Assembly: GCA_026874595.1 (NCBI GenBank)
Contig: CM049316.1
Location: forward strand, 29,185,339-29,249,338
Source: Sipunculus nudus
Lineage: Eukaryota > Annelida > Sipuncula > Golfingiida > Sipunculidae
Length of the DNA stretch: 64,000 nucleotides
Direction: 5' to 3'
A program made the position numbers and the translations under genes. Shown here piece after piece: positions 46,001-55,644 of this stretch (the first letter of the stretch is position 1; each line of letters opens with the position of its first letter). Below the pieces are notes generated by a model. The model searched no databases and was not told where the DNA came from. It was given only the letters and a program-made list of their open reading frames with translations.

Positions 46001-47561
46001 GTGGGCGGTATTTTATTTTTTTACCTTTTCTGCATGTTTCGATAAAACTGTCATGTGACCAGCAAAAGGCATGAAATAACAGATTTTTGTTTTTATTTTT
46101 TTTTTTTGCCTTATATTATCATCTGATGTACATTAGTTCAAGGAGATGAAAATGTAAAATAAGAAAGTCAATGAAGGAAATTTTGTTCTTCATATTCCAT
46201 ATAAATAAAGGTGTGCGTGAGTAAAATTTGCACTCGTTATTCTGTTTGCAGAATCTTCAGTGTACATGCAAAACAAATTTGACGCTTGTACGTCTGAAAA
46301 ACAAACAAGTCGTTGAAGCATTATTATACGAATATTTTTGTCGGAAATGATATTATACACGACCCGGCAGGTCTAGTAGCCGGGTATACTGCGAACGCCT
46401 TACTCTGCCGAACGCTGTGGGGAAAAAACGGACCATAGATGAATGCAATGGGCGATTTTGACGTCACTTTAGGTAATTGTCAAGAAATTTGGAAACTCTC
46501 TTGTATATCTACGACAAACTTGCCATAGCACATCTAAGTCAAGAAGGATACACATTCTTAGCATTTCAGCTTCCTTAATGATACAATTTATTGGCAGATG
46601 CGTGTTAAACGGAAAGATGCGTATTAATCAGAAATTGCGTAAATGGGGAACTATTAAAATGCTTTTGTACAAAAAAGTGTTTAAGTTACAAAAGGGGAAC
46701 GTTTATGTGCTGATTTGCTAAAATATTAACTTAATATCTGTGCGTGTGTCTGAGCTTATATCCTTTACCCTTGGACGTCATGGCGTATGATCTCGTGTCT
46801 CATTCCGAGGGCGTTGAATTTCATCAGGGTACCTGGCAGCTCATTGGCTGGAACCTGTACGGTAACCGGCTTATTGTGGGCGACATCCGTCCAAAGATCG
46901 ACCTGAAAAGGAAAAAGCGAACTTATGATAATATACTATAGAAATGCTTCATTGACTCTTAACGCTACACTGCACAACCTGTGATTGGCACCTAGAATAC
47001 AAACATTAACCTAAAATTTGCTTTTGTTCTAGCGCCGGCTAGTGAGCCGGGTTGGTGAACCGTGACACTGTGTATACAGGAAATTTGGAAAATTTTATCG
47101 TAGTTTTCGTGGAGGTTTGTAGGCTTCGGCTACATATCTTTTGCAAATACATCTGCCCCACCCTCGGAAACTCCACATTGCGTGTTCATTATATGTGTAA
47201 ATATAATTGCCTTAGGGTACCTTACATCAGTTTTATAATCAGTTACTCATTTATCAATCATATACAATGTATTTTAATATTTAGTATACGTTAAGATGTA
47301 GAATTTGTCGGGCCAGAGTACATAAATACTTCCCGACAGCTGATAGCACATTATAAAAAAAAATTAAATAAACGCGTTAATTTATAGTTTACGTTATTTT
47401 TCACATGACTGCAGTGGGGCTTTGTACCATTATTATGCAATTAGTCCATGAATGTCATTAAAGATAGTTTTATACTTACGCCAGTTTGAGAATCAGCATC
47501 AAGATCCGCCAAGAACTGTGCGTGCTGTCTCGTTTCGGGGTACACCTTCAACAACTTGTCT
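30833..47561 (-). CDS. Digestive-type zinc metallocarboxypeptidase (M14 A/B), ten exons; first exon missing
   Basis: A secreted zymogen that removes C-terminal residues from peptides. Exons, 5' to 3': 47561-47480, 46902-46769, 44374-44275, 41664-41566, 39224-39123, 37818-37708, 36078-35982, 35659-35445, 32615-32528, 31020-30833. All have GT-AG borders and their phases join without a break into about 404 residues. Counting from DKLLKVYPE as 1, residues 1-94 form the propeptide and cleavage after DVSR (Arg94) would leave a 310-residue enzyme, near the family's 307-309. Zinc ligands are His156, Glu159 (GGIHAREW) and His290 (THSYG). Substrate residues are Arg214 (WRKTR), Asn233-Arg234 (DANRN), Tyr292 and Tyr343; the catalytic base is Glu366 (IELRDTG). 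Cys227 and Cys250 match the family disulfide in spacing. The position equivalent to bovine residue 255 is Arg350 (TSRDW), unlike Ile in CPA or Asp in CPB, suggesting acidic-residue preference as in CPO. The signal-peptide exon was not found. Confidence 0.95.
31511..32480. repeat. G-rich minisatellite in the last carboxypeptidase intron
   Basis: About ten diverged head-to-tail units of roughly 85-95 bases, each opening with a form of GAGAGGTCAGGAGGGAGGG, continuing TATTAGGA...GGTCGGCCGGGACGG, and often ending in a long G run (up to about 20). It fills most of the 1.5-kb intron and stops about 50 bases from the exon-10 donor. The G-rich strand is the template strand, so the pre-mRNA is C-rich. 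The proline/serine and glycine/arginine open frames on both strands here are repeat artefacts. Confidence 0.9.
32528..32615 (-). CDS. Carboxypeptidase exon 10 (S1' pocket)
   Basis: A short exon, easily missed: IAAGEAAAGAIASQPWNTQY then TVGPASLVL and the first base of a Tyr codon (T|AT), equivalent to Tyr248 of bovine carboxypeptidase A. Acceptor GTATATGCAG|ATA, donor CTTT|GTAAGT. Both phases fit exons 9 and 11 exactly. It lies between the G-rich minisatellite and unique AT-rich DNA. Confidence 0.95.
32616..33298 (-). other. Carboxypeptidase intron 9, AT-rich part
   Basis: No exon, repeat family or RNA gene recognised. Homopolymer T runs and imperfect AT repeats only. Confidence 0.5.
33299..33465. 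repeat. Self-complementary tandem repeat (AGTCAATTTG/CAGGCAATTT)
   Basis: About five to six diverged units of roughly 28 bases built from words such as TTGACTGA, CAGTCAAT, AATTTCAGGCAATTT and CTGAAAATTT. The words include their own complements, so the region can form hairpins. It lies in intron 9 of the carboxypeptidase gene. No known family is recognised. Confidence 0.7.
34506..34546. other. Perfect GC-rich hairpin in intron 9
   Basis: GCCCCGTTGG (34506-34515) and CCAACGGGGC (34537-34546) are perfect 10-bp inverted repeats around a 21-base loop. The loop side offers an alternative pairing GGCTGC/GCAGCC (34520-34525 with 34533-34538). It sits in a GC-rich patch of about 200 bases inside AT-rich intron. 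A short open frame spans it (34364-34609 +) but the peptide is not recognised. Confidence 0.5.
35279..35310. repeat. Poly-C tract
   Basis: CCCCCTCCC followed by about 16 C residues, in intron 9 near exon 9. Confidence 0.8.
35445..35659 (-). CDS. Carboxypeptidase exon 9 (third zinc ligand)
   Basis: Completes a Thr codon, then runs IGASSDPCSNTFAGPEPYSE through LDAFITTHSYGQYFLTPYGY to GPPNESEL. His of THSYG is the third zinc ligand (His196 bovine) and the Tyr two residues later lines the active site. Acceptor ACTTTCAG|CTA, donor CTG|GTGAGT, ending phase 0. Confidence 0.96.
35982..36078 (-). CDS. Carboxypeptidase exon 8 (substrate-binding Arg and NRN)
   Basis: Encodes DRMWRKTRNN followed by a variable stretch and GTDANRNFDFQWM. 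Arg of WRKTR and the Asn-Arg of DANRN bind the C-terminal carboxylate of the substrate in this family. The Cys of TGC lies where the family's disulfide partner sits. Acceptor ATTTCCACAG|GAC, donor ATGA|GTAAGT, ending phase 1. Confidence 0.96.
37102..37701. repeat. Degenerate tandem array carrying repeated splice-donor sequence
   Basis: On the plus strand the unit reads roughly GATGCGGTCACTTACAGTTG then TGTGTGTGTG, repeated with decay about 15 times. Its complement contains GTAAGT, the same hexamer as the authentic exon-7 donor at 37707-37702. Exact ACTTAC copies start at 37108, 37207, 37234, 37357, 37411, 37516, 37621 and 37650, and near-matches lie between them. The copy at 37516 shares CTTACCGTTGTGT with the true donor. 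The array begins directly at the exon border and runs downstream into intron 7, so it probably arose by amplification of the exon-intron junction. Confidence 0.85.
37708..37818 (-). CDS. Carboxypeptidase exon 7
   Basis: Encodes ITNDYGSDSVATQMLNRWDF and YFFPVMNADGYVYTHTT, the conserved NxDGYxYT stretch of the M14 fold. Thirty-seven whole codons, acceptor TTACACAG|ATC, donor ACG|GTAAGT. The donor neighbourhood appears to be the seed of the tandem array that fills the next 600 bases of the intron. Confidence 0.96.
38125..38180. repeat. Poly-G and GGGGCG-type dispersed motif
   Basis: A run of about 10 G, then ATATATACCCCCATCTCCCC and GACGCCCCTGTA. The complement (CAGGGGCGT...GGGG) resembles CAGGGGCGTATTCAAGGGGG at 39389-39440, suggesting a dispersed short repeat. 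It lies in intron 6. Confidence 0.4.
38281..38496. repeat. 36-bp minisatellite, six units, in intron 6
   Basis: Six head-to-tail units of AAGGACTTTTAGTCACTTAA followed by GTCAGCATATTTTTGC, with one to six differences per unit; 216 bases in total. The frame over it encodes a repeating peptide (ARTFSHLSQ), which follows from the unit being a multiple of three and is not evidence for a gene. Confidence 0.95.
39123..39224 (-). CDS. Carboxypeptidase exon 6 (first zinc-ligand pair)
   Basis: Encodes VSAGAGKTRGFWIDGGIHAR and EWISPATVLFMLDR. His and Glu of HAREW are the first two zinc ligands (His69 and Glu72 in bovine numbering). Thirty-four whole codons, acceptor TTGCTTCCAG|GTG, donor AGG|GTAAAT. 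Confidence 0.96.
39389..39440. repeat. GGGGCG-type dispersed motif, second copy
   Basis: CAGGGGCGTATTCAAGGGGG followed by TCCGATGGGGCGCCACTTCCCCC, close to exon 6 in intron 5. The opening resembles the complement of 38150-38180. The family is unknown. Confidence 0.35.
39450..41560 (-). other. Carboxypeptidase intron 5, no exon seen
   Basis: Holds AT-rich DNA, a GACCGGAC-rich patch at about 40340-40430 and two CRE-like TGACGTC words near 40845-40865. The 126-residue minus-strand frame at 40586-40966 has one hydrophobic stretch but no recognisable domain and lies wholly within the intron. I do not call it a gene. Confidence 0.45.
41566..41664 (-). CDS. Carboxypeptidase exon 5
   Basis: Encodes IVQWIDNKVANCNMCTKISI and thirteen more residues ending GRDLPVVK, the first helix and strand of the mature domain. 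The SFEGRDL stretch corresponds to SYEGRPL in carboxypeptidase A. Thirty-three whole codons, phase 0 at both ends, donor AAG|GTAATA. Confidence 0.94.
41732..41911. mobile_element. Degenerate TA-flanked MITE in intron 4
   Basis: Starts after TA with CGATGGAACCTGTTTAA and ends GGTTTCCTGCTC before TA. The ends are imperfect inverted repeats, and the interior carries GAGACCACCTCTCTATTAAG and GAGTGGTCTAATTGCAAAGG. Length (180 bases), TA flanks and vocabulary match the better copy at 44091-44250, so it is probably an older member of that family. Confidence 0.55.
43030..43775 (+). pseudogene. Non-LTR retrotransposon reverse transcriptase fragment, frameshifted
   Basis: Antisense within carboxypeptidase intron 4. 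Pieces in three registers read SDIIPNDWKTA, AKIVPIYKGSGTKRDPNNYR then PISVIGHIPKILE, DIRKGFNSLNHSILLGKLKQ, and GTPQGTILGPVLFLVYINDL followed by YADDISIYNSSDS. These are the ordered reverse-transcriptase blocks of Jockey/CR1-like LINEs, with the YADD catalytic motif intact. Frame changes occur near 43097 and 43310-43320, a TGA lies at 43432, and another frame change follows near 43450. The coding trace ends in an A run at about 43733-43746. Neither endonuclease nor 3' end is recognisable, so this is a dead internal fragment. Clade assignment is tentative. Confidence 0.88.
44091..44250. mobile_element. 160-bp TA-flanked MITE (pogo/Tc1-mariner-like) beside exon 4
   Basis: Begins CAGTAAAACCTC and ends GGGGACGACTG, with CAGT/ACTG termini inverted to one another and TA immediately outside each end (44089-44090 and 44251-44252). 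The interior is made of GGTCGC and GCGACC words (AAAGTGGTCGCATTTTC, GAGGTGGTCGCGAAACTG). TA target sites and CAGT termini are typical of pogo-like Tc1/mariner elements. No transposase is present. It lies 22 bases downstream of the exon-4 donor of the carboxypeptidase gene. Confidence 0.8.
44275..44374 (-). CDS. Carboxypeptidase exon 4 (propeptide end and activation site)
   Basis: Encodes the end of a Gly codon, then LVDEQLMKNHLAGLKSDYD and VSRYTFDRYMTYTE. The likely activation cleavage is after DVSR, by analogy with trypsin activation in the family. The acceptor is TTCTCAG|ATTG and the donor GAG|GTAGGT. A MITE lies only 22 bases beyond the donor. Confidence 0.93.
44400..46765 (-). other. Carboxypeptidase intron 3, no exon seen
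   Basis: The first part (about 44380-44660) repeats words such as GAGAATAAAGT and ATACACGTAC at about 80-base spacing, a weak tandem repeat. The rest is AT-rich with one GGATCC/poly-G repeat (45774-45890). No other exon fits the carboxypeptidase phase. Confidence 0.45.
45774..45890. repeat. GGATCC / poly-G dispersed repeat motif, copy 3
   Basis: GCAGGCGCGGATCC is followed by about 12 G and TCCACCCCTTCTC. The other side ends CCTCCCTGCAAAAAAATCCTGG. The two ends resemble the motifs at 2140-2206 and 4155-4200, with AATCCTGGAT shared exactly with the latter. This copy, about 115 bases, may be the most complete. The class is unknown. Confidence 0.5.
46769..46902 (-). CDS. Carboxypeptidase exon 3 (propeptide)
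   Basis: Encodes VDLWTDVAHNKPVTVQVP and the following propeptide strand and helix, ending HDVQ plus two bases (GG). The acceptor is CCTTTTCAG|GTCG and the donor GG|GTAAAG. The VDLW start corresponds to the conserved LDFW of mammalian procarboxypeptidases. Confidence 0.93.
47480..47561 (-). CDS. Carboxypeptidase exon 2 (propeptide start)
   Basis: Encodes the third base of a split codon, then DKLLKVYPETRQHAQFLADL and seven more residues, ending in Gly at donor GGC|GTAAGT. This is the first strand of the M14 propeptide. The acceptor is AATTCCAG|AGAC. The preceding exon must end with two bases of a codon whose third base is A; Gly (GG|A) would fit the family's YxG just before this point. That exon was not located. 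Confidence 0.9.
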
Positions 47562-49530
47562 CTGGAATTATAAACGTCCTTTTTACACAAATGTTTACCT
47601 TAAAACATAAACCATGCATGAATATTTTACTCATTCAATATTTACACATAAAAAGCATGTTGATATGCTGAGCTAGGTATATGTCATCGGAATTATAAGA
47701 TGTAATAATCGAAATGCAATTAACAGTTGATTTTATTCCGGATATTGTTTCCTGTAGAAAAGTTGTTGCAATGTTACTCCTGGAAACTGTTTTTTAATAG
47801 AAAATACAATCAGCTTTATCCTCTCTATTCCATGTTTCTGGCAAATCTTGTTAGCGGATTCCAGATTTTTCATGATGGATACAAGGGGCCGATTTGCGAT
47901 TTAGAGGCAAAGGAATTTTTCAGTTGGGCCATTGATATAACCAAAATGTTGACGCCGCACATATTTTGGTCGAATTCAGTCACGTTTCGTCGGCCTGTAT
48001 ATCAAAAGTAATATAATATGAAAGTACTTGGGTGTATGTCAATTTACATCTTTGCAATCCTCTGTAAACAATGTAGGTTTACCGACACTTTGTTATTACA
48101 GGCCTTGGAATTTTATTAAGTGCTGTTTATATATATAACCGGCACCAGCTCAGGTTTTATAACAATCCTGTTGCCTTCTAGTAAATGTACGTAAACGTAG
48201 TACAAGGGGCCAATATTTAATTAAATAAAGTGCTTGTTTTATACTTTATTATGACATGTTAAAAAGCAGAGATGTTACATTTTCAACGTTGTTCCAAAGG
48301 CACCAATGTGGTATATGCAACTTTAATATTTCCATTCAGCACCACATGATCGGCACGCGAGAAGTTCTGATCTACCGTATTGGACCTGTATTGTTTGCCC
48401 TAGTAAATATTATTTATTTAGATTATTAAGACTTATGACAACATGAAACATACATTAACACATATAGAACGCTCAACAAATATTTCTAATTATAATGGCA
48501 CTGAATTTCCATGGTTTTGAAATTAATTGCATTTTGAGTTTTATTATTTCATAGTGTTCACGTTTAGCCAGATCCAAAGATATGTGAAATTAAAAAAAAA
48601 ACATAATATAAGAAATTTTGAATCTTCAATATTGATGTATGTTTCAAAGTAGTGAATATTTTTATGTAAGTGGAATTTAAAAAAATGGCTCGGGGTTGTT
48701 TAATATAATGATGGCTTATCAGACATTCTTGAAAAATGTACATTTCAACTACTTTGCTTGGGTCCTAAAATGATGGAAAATGGTTACAATGAAACAAACA
48801 GAAAAAAAACAATTAATACGGAATCTGGATTAAAGATTTAAATTATGATATCTAAAACCATGACCCTTGAATTATAATGTATGGATTAATTGATTAATTA
48901 TCACATTCCTGTTGCAGATGGCATAAAACCATAAGACTATAGCTTTTGAATAAAAGCATTATATCTGACACATTCTAACTGTTGTTACGCGAATAAACTT
49001 GACATCAAGCTAATCATTAATAAAGTTCTATTAACTGCAGTAACAATTTGTGGCACGGAGTCCCGTCACGTGACCGACATGTTTGTCACGTTCCCGGGCC
49101 CATCCGGTATTCCGTAGCTGTCTTGAACTATAATTCATTTTGAATATTTCATGAGTCTTTTGCAATTTTCTGTTTGTCACTGCTTAGAATCTTCATTGAC
49201 AATCAGGTCAGTCGGCGTGTAGCTCTGTCTGGCCTCAATTTCCAGCTTGTTTACTGTTTTAATGGATCGTTCCCATACGGGGCTTGTCTGAATATTAACA
49301 TCGTCCAGGGACTGTCCCCAGTATGTTCTTGCTCAGCTCGTGTCGCCTTCAGTAAAATATCTTCTCGCTCCCAAAGACCGGTTTACGCTCCCTTTGTCGT
49401 TTGTGAAGTACGTTTCTGTGCTCTTTGTTCCGCTGTCTTTCCCTGTCTTATACACTCTCTGTCTCTGCCTCTTATGTCGATAAGATATTTAATATAGATT
49501 TTGCCACTCCCCATCAATCCTTCTGGTCCA
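47562..49530. other. Upstream of carboxypeptidase exon 2; no first exon seen
   Basis: I looked on the minus strand for a short exon with ATG, a hydrophobic run and an end in GG at a GT donor, as the exon-2 phase and family structure require, and found none. The plus-strand frames at 47727-48011 and 49174-49497 have no recognisable domain. Probably intron 1 of the carboxypeptidase gene. Confidence 0.4.
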
Positions 49531-49536
49531 ACTCTC

Positions 49537-49539
49537 CCC

Positions 49540-49602
<63 letters not shown>
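49537..49602. repeat. Poly-C then (TC)n microsatellite
   Basis: About 14 C residues run into about 50 bases of TC. The all-serine/leucine frame over it is an artefact. Confidence 0.95.
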
Positions 49603-49605
<3 letters not shown>

Positions 49606-50554
49606 GTCTCACGCTCACGTCCGCGTTTCTAGGCTCTCACTATTTCATTAATTTGCTTAATAAATTAGTCACATGTCTGTCTGTCTCTGTCTAGATACAA
49701 AAATGAGAAAAAAACTGGTGACAGTCACCTGCGTCTGCAGGAACCTTTGTAGTATTTGAACAGCTATGAATTGAGCCTAGAATCACATATCCTAGCCCTT
49801 GTCTGTGTACCGCACACTCTGTTCAAAGTCTCTTACAGCGTTTAAGCATCAATATCCAGGCAGGCGGATCACGGCCGGCAACTATATTAGCCTGCCGCTG
49901 AACAGAAGGGATTCATTTATTAGGTAAATCGTCGTCAAAGGCATCACGCAAGGCCGATTTCCTCACAAGTAACAGGCCATAAAAACCTAACCGGCTGTCA
50001 ACTTCTCCCCAATGCGTGTTCATATGTTTTATCGCTATGTGGCAGCTGCCGTCTCTGGTCCGTGATGAACGGTTCTGTAACTCTACACAAATCAATGGAA
50101 AACCAAAATCTCAGTCAACACCGCTGCTGGTTTAACGAATTATTCCGTAAATGTAGGTACTATGTTTCATGATATTTCGTTAAAAAGTTATTTAAAGGTG
50201 CATAAAACTTTTATAAAATGTGCAAAATGCTAAAGTAAAATTGTTCAAGCCTTCCTGTCAAAATAGTTTCCTTGTGGTCACTAAAACAGTAAAGATAAAT
50301 TTATTAACTACCTTATCACATATATCAAGCTATTTTATCATTTAATGTGCAAACACAAAAGGAATTAAGAAATACCTCTTGGACCATTGCGGTGAGGTTC
50401 TTCAACCGGTGAAATATTGTAAAGAGACTGTTTTACATCTGTAGTGCCTATTTATATGTCTAGGATTTTCTTGTATTTAATATCCTATGGTTTAGCTTGT
50501 TGTATGTGCTGTATTAAACATATTTGTGAATATCCATTTTATGTTATATTCTAG

Positions 50555-50712
50555 CGGCTTAAATCTGGACTCGACGCTATTGATGTGGGACTCGAGACCA
50601 GGGTCCACTTTTTTTACAGGGACAAGGACTCGAAACCCAATTACTGTAGGACATGGACTCCGGTGGCCTGGATTCGGACTTTGATTTTGTGGACTCGACC
50701 GCATCACTATAC
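50555..50712. repeat. GGACTCG-type dispersed repeat, possible hAT end
   Basis: GGACTCG, GACTCGA and their complements recur at least five times, ending GTGGACTCGACCGCATCACTA. The complement of that end starts TAGTGATG, a form seen at the ends of hAT-type elements. No matching opposite end or 8-bp duplication was found, so the class stays open. Confidence 0.4.
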
Positions 50713-51256
50713 TCACAGTGATAGATTGCTAATACATGGGGCAATATTTCCCTTTTCAGCGACGTTTAAATATCATTGAGTGCATGTGCTGTCGTCATAA
50801 GCTTCATCTAATCCTGCTAAGTGTAGCGTAATGAAAAGGCACTGTACGTGGCGAGATTTACCCAGGCCAGGTGATCTTTTGCTGAGTTCATGTAATCTCG
50901 GGTTTTCTACTGATTGAATGTTTGATCTAGAAAATTGCGGTTAACCATTTACTCGTGTGTTTCATAAATAGCATGTTTATAAATAGCATTACGCAGGGCT
51001 GAAGAGGCACTTAATCGATATAAATATATCTTTGGTTAGAAAGTGTGCATGCTTTTGATACGTAGATTTAAATATATATGCCTGTGTGTGCCACTCTCTG
51101 CTCCCTCGCTCTCTCTTTCTCTCTGTATCACACGCACAAAAACGTGTGTGTGTGTGTGTATATCTATATATAAACAACAATCGATAAAAATATAAGGGCT
51201 GATAAAGTAAGAGGGCAAATGTCAATATTCTTTTACTAGTTAAAATACCCTTATTT

Positions 51257-51262
51257 TAAAAC

Positions 51263-51301
<39 letters not shown>

Positions 51302-51359
51302 TTTATTTTAATTATTATTAATTATTGTTAATTTTATTATTATTATTATTATTATTATA

Positions 51360-51406
<47 letters not shown>

Positions 51407-51418
51407 CATTATTATTAG
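51257..51418. repeat. (TTA)n trinucleotide microsatellite
   Basis: About 160 bases of ATT/TTA triplets with a few interruptions. Confidence 0.95.
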
Positions 51419-51424
51419 TCTGAG

Positions 51425-53455
51425 TTTGAGACAGAAAAAGAAATAGTTAATTGTCTCCTGCCTAGACCGTACAAATGCCTATGTATGTTATTCATCCCAT
51501 ATCTATATCAGTTATCATTAGCAGTCGTGTGTACGGTGCCGGTCCCACGTGAACGCGCCATATGCTACCTAGGCCACACCCTTTCCTTAACGTGAACGGT
51601 GGTGTACATGGCAGTCTTAGCTTTATACTGCACGTTAATTAGAAGGGTTGCAGGAGTGCACTACTATATGTCCCTGCTTTATATCAATAAAACTATTAGT
51701 ATATATATGTATTTATATATATGTGTGTATAAATCAATAGGTTTAAAGAACAGTTAACCCAACACAGGATAATTATTGAAAATGGCCAGTTCCATTACAT
51801 GAGGGTTCCTTGATGAATTCTGGTTTTCCTATTGTTTGGACAATATTTATACCTGTGCCAAGCAGGTGATGTCTTCACCAATGTTTTCTCTTTGTCTTGT
51901 CTTTTTTATGTTGGTCTGTTTGCGGAATGTCTGTTAGCAGAACTGCGTAAAATGCGTTGAACTGTTTTTCAGTTCAATCATTATGGAGAACTTGGACAGA
52001 CAGAAATCCCATAAATTTAGTGCGGGTTTGCACCCTCTGCCGAGTGTGTTATTCTAATTAGTATGTTTGTAAATATATTAATTTTATCTTATCGGTGATA
52101 TAACCAGGGATGATATACATTTTTCCACCCTAATTTGTATACAACATTACAATGTGTGAAATACAAATCCATGACAACAAAAATTAAAATGAAAATGCTA
52201 ATCAAAATATTTGAACTGCGTTATACAATTACGCAGCTAAAACAAAGATCTATATCTCAACTCCGCGGGTGTTATCTTAGCAATAAAATTCTACGTGTAA
52301 CTCAAGAGTTAACAGGTGCACATTTCTTTTGAACATTTGTAGCCGGTCAGACTCGGGAACTTAAGTTTCAGCTATTAAATTCGTGGCCCTTTATCGAAAT
52401 ATTGTGTTATATTGAACCCGCTTGGCACAGACTTCTCACGATTGTTTTCCCATAATAAATTAGATTTTCTAGTCCTCTCTGCTGTCCGTCTGTAGTCTTT
52501 CCTTTGTTATAGCGATGAGGAGGATACTTAACCGGCTCTGACAATTGAATTAACAGCCAGGAAAGGGCGGCGCAAAGCTATTGACTTACGAATCTTAACA
52601 AGTGCTCTTGAGCCACAGCTCCTTGTAACTCTCTGGGGGAGTCAAAATTGTCTCTTGTCTTATCTTGTGAATCTCAGTCTTATATACTAGTCCACCTTTT
52701 TTTAAAGCTGTGCGGCAAAGGCATGGCTTGCAGTGCGATGTTCACACTGCAACCGTATTCACTAAATTCGATCGAAATACGATTTGATTGCCTCTAAATC
52801 TACGTTCGGTTCACATTTAACACTCATCCGTTATTTGTTTTTTTTAAGCGGATGCGCTCTAACTGAAAATAGGGCGTATATCAAGAAGCGTAATGAATAC
52901 CTTATCGGATATGGCACTGAATACGTAACGCAGAATGAACATGAATTGTTTGCTGTATTCTGTATTTGGGAAAGTTATTGCACACGTTTGTAGGGTGAAA
53001 ACGGCTATGTTCAGAGTAATTCAGGAAAAGAAAGTGTGTTTTGAAATATATCGTGTTTAATACCGCAGCCGTTTCATTTCATATACCCCCGTCTTAATGA
53101 CAAGTCTAATATCATACGAATAGTAACGTATGGCGACCAGTATTTAATATCAGTGTGAAACATATTGTGTTTTTAATCATGTTTAACATTATGATTCCGA
53201 AGTTTATCGGACACCAAGGGTTTAATGTTTACACTGTAAATCTCTTTATGTGGACGCAATAAGGAATTATAGAAAACTTAACACATCCAAGATTCGATAT
53301 TAGTAAGTTTTACTTGGATAAACTTTTACCGATTTTTCATTTACCTGACGATGACGATTAATGGTTAGATTTAGCAATACCAATATTTTTTATACTGCAA
53401 TTTTCTCACCTTACAAATAGTAGGAAATCCATCATATATCCTTACATAATATTTC
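51425..53455. other. No gene seen
   Basis: AT-rich DNA with a short TATATATG stretch near 51700-51730. Frames at 52135-52332 and 52784-52993 have no recognisable domain. Confidence 0.4.
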
Positions 53456-53456
53456 G

Positions 53457-53459
<3 letters not shown>

Positions 53460-53516
<57 letters not shown>
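53460..53516. repeat. (TA)n microsatellite
   Basis: Uninterrupted TA dinucleotide of about 57 bases. Confidence 0.95.
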
Positions 53517-53521
<5 letters not shown>

Positions 53522-54104
53522 TATGAAACATGATTAACTTTGTTAAAATGAACCGACGTACACGTGACGTATAAAGGAAAGCTAATACTTTGGAGTAAGT
53601 AGATTTTAATACTACGAGGAAGGTTCAGAACCACAACATTGATGAGGAAATCACAACCATGAATATCGGGCTAACAGTAATGAACTCATTACAGGTATGT
53701 TTGAGGTAACACGTCTCTCTGTCAACCTGCTCCTAACGTGACGCCTCGTGTTGCTTGGCCTCGGGTTGAACAAAGAACTTGATCTGTACATAAGGAGTCT
53801 CACGTGATGACAAGGTTCAATGCAGGACCCACCCGCAGAGGTTTTAATATGAACATGAGACTGCGGAAAAGTTACATTCAGATGATTAAATACACACACG
53901 CGTGACATTTGTTAGCTTCGTCAAGTTCTGACAATGGCTATGAACCAATTGAGTCCAATGCGCCCTTCGCAAGGCATAAGAGCTTGTCAAAAGTGGTTTT
54001 GCAAAACATGAGATTGAGGTCATCGTATTTTATCACCATCAACCGAGGATCACCCAGGAAACAACCAATAAGGAAAGATGATACTTGTATTATATGACTA
54101 TATT

Positions 54105-54113
54105 GTATTATAT

Positions 54114-54166
<53 letters not shown>
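54105..54166. repeat. TATTATA then (TA)n microsatellite
   Basis: TATTATATTATATTATA grades into about 50 bases of pure TA, a compound repeat. Confidence 0.9.
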
Positions 54167-54169
<3 letters not shown>

Positions 54170-55435
54170 TAACATATTTGCATTGTGTTACATGATTTGT
54201 GATAACAATAAACTCTGTTGACATGCATGCATGCAGAAGGTTTATACACATAACTAACACGGAATTTAAATATAAAGCACGGAGCTTAAAATATAATATA
54301 TCCCCTCTCATCCTTCGTTAAGCAAAAAGATAGAAAGGTTGTTACAGCCTCAAATTAAAATGTTGAAATTTGACGAAAATATATAGATTAATACAAGCTT
54401 GAGTGGCAGCAGATACTAGTCAGACTATTTGTATAGAAATGTTGAAGGTTTCTAGTAGAACTACGCCGCTGTCACCATGCTATGCTTAGTGGGGTATAGT
54501 GGAAAGTTTTATACTAAGTCATGCTCGATTTTTAGTTTCAAATGAATTGGTCTGGTGTCCAATTAAATTGACTGCTAGCGTCTAGACAATAATCGTTCAA
54601 AGATGCCAGAAACAGAGAAATGATACTCTGTAAATACCTCCGCGAAACGACCCATTCCTTGCCCAAAGACACCCTTGTCTTCCTGATAAAAAAATTCTCC
54701 GTCAGATATCAATACCAATGACGGTCACGGTTCTTTATCAACATCGGCTTGCGTATACGTCCTTTATACTTGTCTTGTATAACAATAATGATATTTTGAA
54801 AATTTTGTACACAGCAGAAGACCGACAGGATTGCATTTGCTTCTTTGGCGAAGTCACCTATTCTCAAGAAGTAGACGAACAGTTCGTGAACAGTTCGAGA
54901 AATGATCGAAATCCACTTAGACATGTCCGAATCTGTTTGGGGTTCAACTACGTCGTGAGCAGGTCCAGCATATATGACGAAATTTTTTAGACGTTTTCGA
55001 GGAAATCAAGACCCGGGATTCTTGAAACGTTCACAAGAAATTTCATTTTTTTTTTGTAATTCCTACCGAACTAAAATCGACAATTGATTACATTTCCAAA
55101 CCCTGTGCACGATTTGTGGAACTTATGAATGTTGGATTTTGCCATCTTTTGACATTCGCATCCTTTGGGAATCGTTCTTGTGCCCCGTAAAAATCCACGC
55201 TAATGGAAATGCAGACATGGGTTAACATATATCCTCCTTCATTATTGCACCGAATTTCTGTCACCAAATACATACGTACTAAACCAGAACCTTCGCATTG
55301 TCATTCGGATGGCATATTCTCTTAACTGTTTAGTGTAAATCGTGGAATTTTTTATCTAAAGGGGCTTATTTCTATATCTGTCGTAAATTTATTATAGAAA
55401 ATCCCTTGAATTTTCATAAAAAGACAAGAATACGC
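54170..55435. other. No gene seen
   Basis: AT-rich DNA. The frames at 54709-54924 (-) and 54718-54990 (+) lie on opposite strands over the same bases, and neither is recognisable. Confidence 0.4.
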
Positions 55436-55440
55436 CAAAG

Positions 55441-55640
55441 GGCGTTTTGCAACAAGTGACCTTCTAACGTCCGCATTTAATCAACCTACCACCTAACGTT
55501 ACATGGTTTTGCGGTTTGTCAAAATGCTGTATTTGCTAACAGCTTGTATAAAAGAACACTCATATATCGAAGCGTTATAAGGAGTTTTAAAACTTGCAGG
55601 TGAACAAGCTCCCACATCCGTTACAGAGGCGTTATAAGAA
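55441..55640 (-). repeat. Dispersed repeat, copy B (inverted relative to 15008-15158)
   Basis: Plus-strand start GGCGTTTTGCAACAAGTGAC and end GAGGCGTTATAAG are the complements of the end and start of copy A. CAACCTACCACCTAACGTTA matches the complement of TAACCTAAGGTGGTAGGTTG there. This copy is longer by about 50 bases in the middle, where a second GCGTTATAAGGAG occurs. No coding capacity; family unknown. Confidence 0.75.
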
Positions 55641-55644
55641 CGTG